Shown piece by piece: positions 23,096 to 34,900 of a DNA stretch of 64,000 nucleotides. The translations under genes were made by a program, and so were the position numbers. Every line of letters starts with the position of its first letter. Within the stretch, counting starts at the first letter, position 1. Under the pieces are notes generated by a model. The model searched no databases. It saw only the letters and a program-made list of their open reading frames with translations, and was not told the DNA's origin. This DNA comes from Typha latifolia (Eukaryota > Streptophyta > Magnoliopsida > Poales > Typhaceae): NCBI GenBank assembly GCA_019914945.1, contig CM034111.1:5580001-5644000 (forward strand), in the 5' to 3' direction.

Positions 23096-24774
23096 TCGTC
23101 AGTAGTAATCGCATCTGCCATCATCTGAGATAGGTGAGAGGGAGGAAGCTCGACAATCCCTAGTGTGTGGAGATCCAAGACGTGAAGATAATCACTTTCG
23201 CATAAAGAGTTAGTGTAGATCGACATCCTATCAACCATAGGGACAGGTAAATTTTATCTATTACCAATGTCCTCATTTTTATTAGGACTCATCATTTTAC
23301 TCATCGTCAGTAGCATTTAAAACAACTCACTAAAGTCAGCACTATACTTTTTCCTTTGTCATAAAGTGAATTTGTAGGTGGGGATCTGAAAAAAAAAGCC
23401 TATTTCTTCGGTAAAGGTTAGGCAGATAAATTCATAATTATATAGTCTTCCCTGTGGGACCACAACTACTAGGATAAGTATTAAATGACTACTTCAACCT
23501 TCTCTTGTCTGGTTTAAATTAGGGTCTCATATAGTCTTATGTCTAGCATAATATGAACATTCTTAAAACCATGTAGGAGCTTTTTATGAATAGACCTACC
23601 TTTTTGATAGTATTAATTGGTGTATATTAAATTTTATAGAGCAAATTATATTTTACCCCCTTGCAATCTGGCCTAAATTTTAATCCACCCTTGTAGTTCA
23701 AACTTGAACAATGTAAGTTGTCAAGATATAATTGCAATAGTTAGAATTTTTTTGGTTGCCACTTAAAACTAATACTAGCATATTGGTGCCAATTTTTTCT
23801 ATTATAAGTAAGTTGCTAAATGATCTGAGGTATTGTTAGATAAATACTTTATCGGGATCAGAGACTTGAACGTGACGATATGGTAGATAGGATGTTAATT
23901 CATACTCTCCTTAGGTTTAAGTAGTCGTATTCATATCTTGGATTGTTTTCTTCCTCTTATTTGCCTCATCTGATCCGACACCATTGATAATATATGAGTT
24001 ATCGGTGGGATCAAAGAGAAACCAACAATAAGATTTTTCACGTACGTAGTTGCTTTCACAATTAGTTATCACTAATCAGTCTAAGTATCTTTATGTGTTC
24101 TTTAATGATCATTTACTTTAATGATCATTTAATAATCTTTATATCTATTATAAGGCTATCAATTTATAACATTATTGCCCATTATGACACTTTAATCAAC
24201 ACAAAAATATTAAAAAGAAAATTATATATATATATATATAACTGAAATAAAATGTCAATAATAATAAGATATCATATTAGATATCTCCCACCCATACGAA
24301 ATCAAACCCTAACTGCTAGCCCCTTGGTCATATAATTTGCAAGCATCATTGTAGTACTGATGTGAATAATAGAAAAATAGCCTTATTTATCCTCTTCTTA
24401 ACAGCATAATTATTAACCTTGACATATCTTAGACTCTTATATCTTCTTGTTGTTAGCAAAAGTGATAAAATTCTTCAATGACAACAACATAAGCATGTAA
24501 AATATCCTTCATGTCTATCATTTCAATCATATTATTTAATCACTATGATTCACTGAGTTTATCACCTTTTTAGTACACAAATTACATGTATTAAGGTGGT
24601 AACATGATTTTTGTTTATACACTGTTAATTTTGGATGAAAAATCTAATAGTTGTAACTTAGTCAAAAGTTTTTAAAGATATAAAACAAAGTTTTAATCCT
24701 AATTAGAATAAAATATTTTTATTCCTACTTACTAGATCTTCCGAAATAGAAAAATAAAAAATAAATTAGGGCAG

Positions 24775-24855
24775 CTGTAGGGGAGCTGGCATTTAGGGGG
24801 GCAGCGGTGGGTTTGGACGGTGGGGGGGGGCTGGGAATAGTTAGTGGAGGTGGGG
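24775..24855 (+). repeat. G-run island
   Basis: Guanine runs of 4, 6, 3, 8, 3 and 7 bases occur within about 80 bp of otherwise AT-rich DNA. The spacing (loops of up to about 15 bases) fits one or more G-quadruplexes. Confidence 0.7.
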
Positions 24856-26870
24856 GGGACTTTATTGCAATTATCCATAGCCAGAATGTGTGCCATTTTT
24901 CTTTTTTTAATATTCGCGTCAACATATTTTAATCTTGTTGCAAAAAACTACCTCACTGATTTATCGTAGAAATAGTTGTTTCTCATGAACAGCATTTAAT
25001 GGTTAAGATGCTCAAGGGTATAATAGGAATGCAAAAAATTAAAAAATATTATCGGTTCAATAGATAAATTATTTATTTAAAAAAAATATTAACTTGTACA
25101 TTATTTCTTAAAAATTATATTATCTTTAACAATTTATCAAGTAAAAGATATATATATCCTTAACTAAGAGTAACATGTATATATATGTAGTGATATCTTT
25201 TTATAATTAACTTGATGAAAGTTTAATTAAATTTTATCTCTTTAATTATTTTTATTAATTATATATATATATATATATATCTCATTAGTTTAAGATTAAT
25301 TTAAACTACAGAGAGAGAATTATATTTAAATTATATCTCCTATAATTAAGAAATAATTATATCTATCACAATCATATTTAAGAGAGAGAAATCTTAACAG
25401 AAAAAAATAACGTGTAATTCAAAAGTTAAGCGCACGCAATTAAATCTTCTTAACTAATATGCCACTCTTTTTACGTAATGTAGTGTTGGAATCAATACCG
25501 GATTGGTACCGGATACGAAAACTAGCTATTATAATCGTTATATTAAGATTATAAATTTTGAAAGAATATTGAAGTATTTGCTATTTTTTATTATATAATG
25601 TGGTTTTGAAATCGGTAATATAGCTGATAAATTAAGATCATAAATTTTGGAGGGATATTGAAGTATTATGCGGTGAATAAAAAAATTTGGGCGGTGCCTG
25701 CTCAGGTTGTCTTTATTGTAGTAATAAAAGGGTGCGTGTGACCACTACCGTAGGTGGAGTCAGCGACAGCAAGCAAGGAAGCAAGCAAGCAGGAGGACAA
25801 GTACAATGGCCGGCCATCTTCTTCACATTATTGCGGAAGGTATGCATTAACAACGAATTCGAGCGACTTCTACATCCTTGTACGTAAGACTACGTCGTCG
25901 TGTGGTTATCATATGCTAACTTTAATGAATCTTTTTAGGGTTCCTCGATCATGAAGTGAAGTACTCCCCAAATGTTTGTAATCATCTGGACTTCCAAGTT
26001 CTAACTATTTCTTTATTTATTTTTTTATTCTTTTCCATTTGATTTGCACCAAAGACATACCTTACTTTTGGAAGACAGTCCCACTTTGAGTTTTCTTTGA
26101 AACATGGGGGCTTTTTTTTGTCATTTTTTTTTCTTTCTAAATTGTCCTCAGCCTATATAAAAAAAGAAAGAAAGTTGTACACCTCATTTACCAACATGGC
26201 TGATATTATATAACAATATAAAATTTTCTTCCTCTTTGTTCAGCGAAAGGAAAAAAAATATATAGTAACTATGCAATATATTTGAAGTTATTATTCTTGT
26301 AGTTTATAGTTATAACTTTTATAGTTTGCAGTTATTGAACGTAATTTATAGTTATTATTCTTTTTAGTTCATAGTTACTCAACGTGATTTGTAGTTTGGA
26401 ATCGTTGCTCTTGTGTTTAACAGTCATTTCTTTCATAGTTATTACTCTTTATAATTCATAATTATCATTCATATAGTGTTACTAATTATTATTATTTATA
26501 GTTTGTAGCTATTATTTTTGTAGTTTGTAGTTATTGAATGTAATTCATAGTTATTAAATGTAATTCATAGATACTTTGCGTTATTATGTAAATATATGTG
26601 AGGGATATTTAATACCTTCCTCTTACGTGATAGAATAGTACGAAAATAAGTTGGACCATGTTACACTGGATATTCTCTCTTTTCATCCCAAAATAATGGT
26701 AGCTTTTTATTCACAGCTCAATGAGTTTGAACTTTGAGACCTTAATCTAGTTCAATAACTAAATCATAAATTATTTTTACTAATCTAGATCAGTGCCCAC
26801 TCCCCAAATAAATACTAATATATAAAATTTAAAATTATTTCAAATTTTATTCATGACATGAGCCCATAAA

Positions 26871-26990
26871 CGGCTTACATGCGCGCTAAGCCTATTTGCG
26901 GGCTTACTTACATGCATAAACCCTCAAAAGTGGCTCATATGCATGCTAAGCCTGTTTGCGAGCATACATGTTTAAGCCAGCTAGCAAATA
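26871..26990 (+). repeat. 60-bp tandem duplication
   Basis: GGCTTACATGCGCGCTAAGC at 26,872 and GGCTCATATGCATGCTAAGC at 26,932 are exactly 60 bp apart. Similarity continues through CCTRTTTGCGRGC. Two units only. Confidence 0.75.
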
Positions 26991-27479
26991 GAGCATATAA
27001 GCCTATAATTAAATAATTTAAAATTTTATTATTGCTAAAATAATGATATTTTTAAATTTTATCATCAAAGTCAAATGGTATTTTGGTCCATTAATTTTAT
27101 ATATTATTTATTTCCCTACAAATTAATATATTTTTTTACATCACATCAAAAGTAGTAATTATATTTTAGCATAGTTCACAATCAAACACCATATTTTCTT
27201 GAACTAGTTCAAAAGATTTAAATCAAAAGTAAGAAATGAGACTAGCTAGTCTAGTTCAGAGTATAGCCTCAAATCAAACAAGGCTAAAAGTTAGGCCTTT
27301 CTAGGTGCATTTGCAAGCCTATAGCTTTCTTGTCCAACTGTCCCGGCTGGCATCTTCTAGGAAGGTTCATCTTGATCTAAAGAGATGGAAGAAAAAGCTA
27401 GGGAGAATCGCATTTCAGCCCCATCAGCAAGTTCTTGCGGCGTCCCATTCCCCTGCTAGCTTATCTTATTAAGGAGACC

Positions 27480-28650
27480 ACTTGACAGTTCGTCAAAGAA
27501 AGCCTATAGGAACCCTAGTGGTCATAGGCATGGAGGTAGGGTTTCTTACCTTCAAGCTCCCATTTGAAGACGACATGCTAAATATCTTAGCTAGAGGCCC
27601 TAGGATCAATGGTCTTACACTAAATTTCTCCCATGCCGACCAAACTTTTAGCCACTCATTAAAAAGATAAAGTCAACCACGGTATTGGTCAAATTCTTAG
27701 GTATTCCAAGAGATTATTAGTCTCACAACCTCCTCCTTGATGTTGCCTCTGACATTAGGTATCTGACTAAAGTTGGCGCCAACACTTTGGCTAGGACCAA
27801 ATAGGTTGACCCTACGGGAGATAGATCTTGCTGGCCCTCTCAAACAATCCACATAGGTTGGCCCTACGGGAGATAAGCTATTCTAGGTAGTGGTCTACGA
27901 GAACTCGTTGGTGGTTTGCTTTCCATGTGGTCACATTGTTGAAATATGGACAAGTACTTGTCCTTGGTTCCTACTAGTGCTACTTGTCTAAGCTTGTGTT
28001 GCCTCATGGAGACCTATTCCTTCCCGACAATATTAAGCCTCATGAGCCTCCTCCTAATTCTTTTGCCTTGGGGATTAAGGTCCCAAAACATGGCCATAAG
28101 AGACTTAATACAAGTGTTGCTACTTTAGGTTGTTCCAATATTGATGTTTTTTTAAGACAAATCTAAGCCAGGGCCTAAAGAAGTAGGTTAGGGTTGGTGC
28201 CCTCGAGCTAATGAAGGCTGATGGTGAGGTGCTTATTGGTGTGGTAGTGTCTTTTGCTAGCATTCTCCCTCCCTCCGGTAAGGTTACTTTCTCTATCAGT
28301 CAATCTTCCCTTCGACCTTAGGCATAGAATACGTCAAGTATACCTCTCTGACGTGTGGCAAGGCCAACATCAATTCATGCAAATCTCGAGCTTCTCTTCT
28401 ACTTTACCTCGGGGCTTGCCCATTGCCGTCTCGAGATCCTCTAGCTGCAGCACCTCGAACTCAATATTGTCGCTTCGACTACTATGGCATTGGAGGGAGT
28501 TAATGTTGCCCATGTGATCCATGCTGATATGGCTAGTGTTGATAAAGCCACCACTTCCTATTATAATCCCACTATCTTGTTATACCTTCTCATATCCCTA
28601 ACTTGATGGTGATTGACTCGGTTACTCCTTTGTTGTCTCATGAGATATCT
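27480..28650 (+). pseudogene. LINE ORF1 remnant
   Basis: Translations in shifting frames contain EDDMLNILARGPRI, KFLGIPRDY, KVGANTLART and VVYENSLVVCFPCGHI. These match the order of a plant LINE ORF1: a DUF4283-type RNA-binding region followed by a CCHC zinc knuckle. Only CxxC-GH of the knuckle is readable (about 27,915-27,945). The reading is supported by motif order rather than by a long frame. Confidence 0.55.
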
Positions 28651-30133
28651 AATCTTAATGTTTTCTAATATGAATCATAGTCAAAATTGAGCCGAATTAG
28701 AAATTAGTCTAAGCCCCTAAATTATAGAAAACTATAATTTACCCAATTTTGAAAAAAAAAATCATACAATATTCATACTATATCCAAAAATATGAAATCA
28801 AGAGGATTAGATGATATCATGATCTATGTTTTTTATATTTAGATATTCTTCGAATTCAAACTCTATTTTAGTTGGAACGGTGTTCATTCTAAAAGGACAT
28901 ATGGTGACTAGTATAGATAAATTTAATTATTTGTTACTATTTGGCTTTATGACTCTTTAATTTATTTTCTATAAGTAGGGTCTTATAACTTATATCTTGG
29001 GTATGCTTATCTTCCTTAATCTCTCATTCTCTCTCTAGCTCTCTATCTTAGTAAGCCCAATGCTTATCTTCATCGCGATGGTTCTCTTTCTAGCCACGCA
29101 TAACTATACTAGAGCCATTCCCATATTTAACCATCATCTATTTCAACACTGGCTAATTCATCTACTACCTGCCATATCTCAAACCTTAGATCATCACATC
29201 GCCTAGCTATGTCTTTCCATAACCTTCTCTTTAGTTCACCTCATGATATACAATCCATAAAAATCTCAACTCAAGTCCCATCTATAATAGACCACTAGAT
29301 CAGCTTCACCAAGCTCTCCTTTCTATGTGGGTGCACACCCAAGAAAATCAGCATATATTGCTTCCAAAAACTTGCAAGTAGCTCACTCGCTACTTGGCAC
29401 ACCCATCCTAATCGATGCATACCATATCTAGACAATAACTAGAATCACGTTTGCTTTCTAGGGCCAATTCGATTATGATCATTCACAGGGTTGCATCATT
29501 TTAACTCCTATAATCTATTCTATTATAGCCATTTCACCTCCTAGGTCATCTGATGACTCTTTGATTATTAACCAGGTTATGCTGTTTCTTCCACCCCTTT
29601 TCAAGTTGTGCAAACTATTTTGGTCCTTATGTTGATCAATCTGAAACTAATATCCCTGTCCCTTGATCAATCCTTAGTGACTGACAATTCCCTTCTTACC
29701 TCACCTCTACCTAAAATCTCATTTTCTCTTGTTCAACCTAACTCCTTGCCTCCTTAGTCTCACAGGATTGGCTTCTATCCTCGCTTTGTTCTAACTTTTG
29801 TAGTCCTCCATCTTTTTATTTCTCCTCATCTCTTCAACTTCCCTCCTCAATCCCTCTCATGAATAAATGGTTTGATTAGCCTTTGAAATTATTATTCTGG
29901 CTCACTAGAGAGCCATAGATGACATTGATATTTTGGAGCTCGATCCTACTCCCAACCCTTTGTTAGGCTCTTTCAAGCAAAAGAAGCTTCTAAAAGATCT
30001 CTCCTTTATGAAGGTTGATGCCATCCTCATTCCACATAATCATAAGAGTCTAAATAATAACAAGGTGCTTCCAACGTCCAAAGTAATTCCTATACCTTGA
30101 TAGAGGTAGATTCCTCCTCTGAAATAGTGAAAT
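28651..30133. other. Unrecognised stretch within old LINE region
   Basis: No open frame of note and no recognised motif. The base composition is more C-rich on the plus strand than in the neighbouring spacers, which would fit decayed ORF1 coding sequence. I cannot support a gene. Confidence 0.3.
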
Positions 30134-30757
30134 AATGCATCTTTATCCTATAATTGCAAAGGCATAGGCAAGGAGAGTCATACATCTCTCTGCAATCTCT
30201 TTCATTATCAAAACCCCGATATCTTACGATATCGAGAAACTCACACTAACGTTGCTAAATGTTGGAATGTGTTTCATTGGTTCAGTCGACTTTGGGGTAG
30301 TGCCTTCATTTAGGCTCTTGAGCTAAGGGTGGTATTTTGATCTACTGGATTATAGCAAATTTTAAGATTTCTATCATCCACTCCTCTCCCCAGGTGATGC
30401 ATAGTATCATCCCTAAAACTGGTAAGAGCCCTTGGATGTTCTATATGCTAGTACTCATGCTTTAGATAGAATTGTTTGTGGCATGAAATGAGCTTTACTG
30501 ATACCATCTCTTTCTCATAGTTCTTGATTGGTGATTATAACTATGTACTAAACTTGGATGATAAACTAGGTTTGTTCAGTACTTCTTAAATTTCTCCATA
30601 CATGCTTTTCGTTATTTACCTAGTGTAATAATAAGCATGGCACCTTTTGGTTTCTTATCAAACTAGATTAGGTTCTTCTTAACAATAATTTCCTTGCTTT
30701 GTTTGTACATTGTATTGTGACAAATTATCTCATATTGTCTCCGATCACTATCTTTTA
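30134..30757 (+). pseudogene. LINE ORF2 endonuclease, first part
   Basis: The plus strand encodes SLSYNCKGIGKESH, PDILRYRETH, a GDYNYVLNLDDKLGLF-like block and SDHYLL. These are conserved motifs of the apurinic/apyrimidinic-type endonuclease of plant L1 elements, including the SDH catalytic end. Stops are frequent. The frame is cut after SDHYLL by a Tourist-like element. Removing that element and one TTA copy lets the frame continue as IIYVGNYDRREEF. Confidence 0.75.
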
Positions 30758-31623
30758 GCCCCCATTTACTTGTGAATAAGGGTGGAATAGGCATAATTAT
30801 TCTAATTTTTAATACCAGAAGAAGAGAGCTAATACTAGTATAAGTTATTCTAATATCTAATTTAATACTAGTATAAGTTATTCTAATATCTAATTTAATA
30901 CTAGTATAATTACATTTGATGTGACATGAAGTTGATATTAAAGTTTTGAGGAATAATAAAACTGTATTGGGAATTAGTGATGTTTTAAACCAAATGATGA
31001 AAATACCCTTCTGTATATCTTAAAGTAGTAGTAGCATATAGTATTTTTCTAAAATAATATTAGGTTTTCTTATAAATACGACCTAATGCTTCATATATCT
31101 GCATTAAGAGTAAATGCAGACTTATAAATGCATAGCAGTGCGTGGCAGTGCATGATAGTGTGTAGTAGTGTGTGGCAGTACGTGATAATGAGAAAAATAT
31201 GGCAATACATTGCAATGTGCAATAATATGCTATAGTGTGTGATAACGTAGTGGCTATGTAGTGCATAGCGATGCGTGGTAATGCACTGTAGTGCGTGATA
31301 ATGTAGTACGTGACAATGCGTTGTAGTGCATGGTAATACAGATATTTATGTGACATAATTGTTACCAAAAAGAAGGGAGAGAGAAGAGAGAGAAAGAATC
31401 TCAACTATAGCTGAGGTGTTGTGTAATCAAGTGATGTCTAATTTAAAAATAATATAGTAGTTTTGATTATTATTTAATTATTTTAAAATTTGTATAGAAT
31501 AAGATGAGAGAAAATGATGAATTACTATACCAGAATAAGATAAGATATTATTTAGTTACTACACTAGAATAAGGAGTCTTATTTTAGAATAAGCTTATTC
31601 TTACTCTACAAGTAAACGAGAGC
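30758..31623. mobile_element. Tourist-like (PIF/Harbinger type) miniature element
   Basis: An 866-bp element is flanked by TTA (30,755-30,757 and 31,624-31,626). Its terminal inverted repeats are GCCCCCATTTACTTGTGAAT and, inverted from the right end, GCTCTCGTTTACTTGTAGAG. A 3-bp TTA/TAA duplication is the hallmark of the PIF/Harbinger superfamily. Removing it restores a continuous LINE reading frame, which confirms the boundaries. The interior has a 36-bp direct repeat (TACTAGTATAAGTTATTCTA near 30,834 and 30,870) and a minisatellite at 31,128-31,345. No transposase. Confidence 0.8.
31128..31345 (+). repeat. Degenerate GTGCGTGGTA-type minisatellite
   Basis: About twenty diverged units of a roughly 10-bp word of the form RTGCRTGRYA or TAGTGYGTGAYA (GTGCGTGGCA, GTGCATGATA, GTGTGTGGCA, GTACGTGATA). 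The array is interrupted near 31,190-31,215 and lies inside the Tourist-like element. Confidence 0.75.
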
Positions 31624-31780
31624 TTAATTATTTATGTTGGTAATTATGATAGAAGAGAAGAGTTTTGTTTAGGTTTAAATGGTTCTAGCTTGAATATCCA
31701 GATGTTAGGGAGATAGTTCCCAACATTTGGGCTACAAGTTTAGACCAAAACCAGGACTCGCCCCATTTTACTACTCATAG

Positions 31781-33100
31781 TGTAACGCCCCCGCCCAGCA
31801 TAGGCACGTGCGGCTCACGCAACAGGACGGGCGAGGCCCGTCACACATAGATATACTCCTGTGCACATACAATCATGACATCATCAAATACTACCTGCTA
31901 ACATATGATCACATAATCCAATACTAAATAAATTATACTATCAACTAAATAAACCTATTAACATATGAATATCTAAGTCCATAATAATATACACTAGACC
32001 GCTACATAATCTGGCAAGACTCACACAGGCCATGACAAACCATCAAGATATAACAAAATAACTGATACACGAGTACACTATAATCTGACATGTATTATGC
32101 AAATCATTGTCTGACTCAATAAAATACAAATATAACAAACAACGATACAACTTAATTTTTATACAAATTATTATCTACATTGTCTCACACCTATGGCTCA
32201 CCTCATCAATCTAAAATATCTTCTAGGGATATCTCAAGTCTCTATCACGTACCACATATCTGTGGGGGTTAGAAAAGAAATAAAGAAAATCATGAGCAAA
32301 AGGCTTAGTGAATAAACCCCAAATTAGTGATGCTAAACAGAGAGTAAATTATGTATTGAATAATATGAATCAAAAAGAGCATCATGTCATGAATGAGTAT
32401 ATGAATGTATCCTCAATAATATACAAATAAAAAGTAGATAACATGTCATAACTCATAAAAGTATATAATCCTCGACAATGAAATAAATAGATCCCCATGT
32501 CATACTATCATCATAACTCTCTCTAAAATATGACACATGACAAATGATGCGTGCCGACCATGACCATACTATTGTACCAAATACAACAATATATGATGTA
32601 TATTGACCATTCGATAATCAGGTGATCAGATGATAATGAAATCATATGCATTTCTCAACATCTCAGTCATTAATGTTAGCTCTATATGTTATAATCATAC
32701 TAGACCACTATGCACAGTCGACACCCGGTACCTGATCTCAACATCATGTCCGAAGGCTCAGAGCATACTCTGCCACCCGCAAATAGTATCTCAAATATAA
32801 CCATACCCCATCACCCGCTAGGGTATCAACAACCATCTAGACCGGGCACCCTCCTAGCTGATAGAAACTCGTGAGGATAACTTGCCACATATGCCCTGGC
32901 GAACGGTATGTGTCTAAATGTCTGCTGCGCACATAGGCTAACGACTTTAGACGTAAGGCCAATAGGATCGCGACTATATCAAGCGATCAATCATCTCCAG
33001 GCACGCCCTAAACCTCACGCCCACTCGGGGTAGGGACTCGGTCGTTGCTGACTAGCCAGCGGCCGGCCTCTCATCGGCAGCTCAGTTTCGGTGAACCCGA

Positions 33101-33150
<50 letters not shown>

Positions 33151-33420
33151 AAGAAAGAGAAGGGATGAGAGGAGAGAGGAAAAGAAGCTCATCTTGGCCA
33201 CTGTGGTAACGGTGGCAACAGCGGCAGTTCGGCGACGGTAATAGTGGGAGAGAGAGAAAGAGAGTTTGAGAGAGAGAGAGACCAAAAGAGAGAGAGAGAG
33301 AGGCGGTGGGGGCAGGCCGCCGCGGGGGCGGGGCCCACCGTGCCAACTGATCCGGCCAAATCGGCCGGGCCAGTGGCTGGGGCGTGTGGTGCCCTCCCCT
33401 CCTACCACTGCATGGCACGA
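31781..33420 (+). mobile_element. TG...CA LTR unit, copy 3, shortened
   Basis: It starts TGTAACGCCCCCGCCC and follows copy 1 closely through GACGGGCGAGGCCCGTCAC and the long AT-rich left arm. It then jumps near 33,030 to the GA-rich right arm, so about 1.4 kb of the middle is missing. The right end stops at CACTGCATGGCACGA, about 75 bp short of the copy 1 end. It lies inside LINE ORF2 sequence. No target duplication can be shown because the right end is lost. A (GA)n run sits at about 33,109-33,146. Confidence 0.75.
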
Positions 33421-34900
33421 GAATCAAAGTTGCTTAGATAGATTAAAAGTAAATCTTACTTATGTTAAAGATCAAATTTATATTCTTGAGTTGAGAGAAT
33501 CTTATAGTATTTTGTTTGCTGATGATACAACTCAGTTATCTATTTTACATAAGAAGTGTGTGGTTTTTCTTAGACAAATTAGTTTAAAATAGTAAAGTAA
33601 GTCTCATGATTAATGGATACCTGATGGTGATGATAACATTGTGGCTTTTCATTTATCTTCTAAAATATGTGGTCAAAAGAATTTCATTGCTTCTATTCTC
33701 GGGCTAATTGTGAGGTTGTATCGGATACTCATAACATTGGGCTTTAGTTTATTAATTTCTACAAGAAGCTTTTGCATAAGGATGTTGGGGATGCCCTATC
33801 CCAAATAACTAGCTTTCTCCCTAGCCTAAGGGTTGTCTATGATGATGACTATACTAAGATTCTTAGTGAGGCAAGGTGAAAAGAGACCTTGAGGTTGATC
33901 CTTTCAAAGATAAAAAATAAAAAAATAAAAAAAAACCATTGGCCTGTTGGGTTTCAAGCTGTACTTCCAAAATACATTCCCTCCCGTTCGGTTGGACTCA
34001 AACTTTTATCACCCTCATTTCTAAGCGTGCGAATTTGGCTAAGGTTGTCGATTACATGCCTATTTCTAACTGTATTGTTGTATATTGGGTTTTGGCTAAG
34101 CTCCTAGCTAATAGGATTAAGCACGTCTTGACAGGTATCATTAATCTTGAGCAAAATTGGTAGTGAAATCCATGGCCATATTGCTCAATAGATAGTGCCC
34201 TCTATTTATTGTTCCTCATGTAAGAATCGGTTTAACGGTTAAAATTGAACTTAAGAAAGCCTATAATTGGGTTAACGAGGAGGTTATTACTGGAGTTATG
34301 CTTAGATTGAATTTTCGTCCATTTTTTCATATTTGAATTTCAAACTGCATTTCTACTACAAGATTTGCTTTTAACGTGAATGGCGAATCTTCTCAATGGT
34401 TTGTTGATATTCATCAAAATGATATCATACCTATTAAAGTTAAGGATAATTATCAGGTTTCCTATTGAATGTATGCTAATGATTTATTTATTGTTATTCA
34501 TGCAAATGTTTTATCTTGTAATGCTCTAATGCATATTTTTGAAACATATTACAAAGTTATAAATATGCGTATAAATATGGATAAGTCTAATGCTTTTTCC
34601 CCACAATTTTTCCTCCATAATAAGGCATACATTTTAAATGCTCTGCATATGAGTACTTTAGGGCTAAGATTTCTCATAATTGTTTTCTTATTGAATATCA
34701 TGACTTTTTTTGGCTAAAGTAGAGGATGTGTTAGCAAGGGAGTATTACTCTAATTAATTATGTCATAAATTGTTGCATTTGTTTTCTTTTCTATGGATCG
34801 CTATGGTTGTGATTGATCGAATTTTAAAAGGCTTCAAAACTTTTATGGACTAGAGAAATGGAGATCCAAGGGTTATGCTTAGTGGCTTGAGATATTGTCA
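33421..34900 (+). pseudogene. LINE ORF2 reverse transcriptase, decayed
   Basis: Segments read LELRESYSILFADDTTQLS and VVFLRQISLK (pre-RT region), then WTQTFITLISKRANLAKVVD, ISNCIVVYWVLAKLLANRIK, LTVKIELKKAYNWVNEEVI and YANDLFIVIHANVLS. The YxDD catalytic box is YAND here. The usual RQGDPLSP block between FNVNGESSQWF and YAND is missing, which indicates an internal deletion. Later WTREMEIQGLCLVA resembles the post-RT stretch. Many stops; not functional. Confidence 0.75.

Larger units (their letters stand above)
4057..23266 (+). mobile_element. Decayed Ty1/copia element holding nested insertions
   Basis: A plus-strand copia element runs from an LTR starting TGTTGGATCG at 4,057 to an LTR end near 23,266. 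The 5' LTR is followed by a primer-binding site at 5,506-5,517. The pol domains lie in copia order between 7,440 and 9,780: protease, integrase, reverse transcriptase, then RNase H end. A polypurine tract (AAGTGGGAGAA) sits at 10,302-10,312. The 3' LTR begins near 10,335 and is cut at 10,408 by a gypsy insertion. It resumes near 23,095: 23,095-23,266 matches 5,326-5,505 (for example GTGTGGAGATCCAAGA). All frames are broken, so the element is dead. No clean target duplication was found. Confidence 0.8.
23267..27399. other. AT-rich intergenic DNA with simple repeats
   Basis: No gene supported. Contents: a degenerate 24.2-kb (TA)n tract, a G-run-rich island at 24,775-24,855, another (TA)n near 25,260-25,280, and two diverged copies of a block near 25,525 and 25,630 ending ATATTGAAGTATT. 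There is also a low-complexity stretch at 26,280-26,590 built on TAGTTATTATT/TAGTTTATAGTTA words, and a 60-bp duplication at 26,871-26,990. A GC-richer patch at 25,690-25,900 could be an exon or promoter remnant, but no family is recognisable. Confidence 0.5.

Noticed and set aside
33071..33592. Open frames around the GA tract of LTR-unit copy 3
   Set aside because: Low-complexity Ser/Leu or Glu/Arg products, the same artefact as in copy 1.
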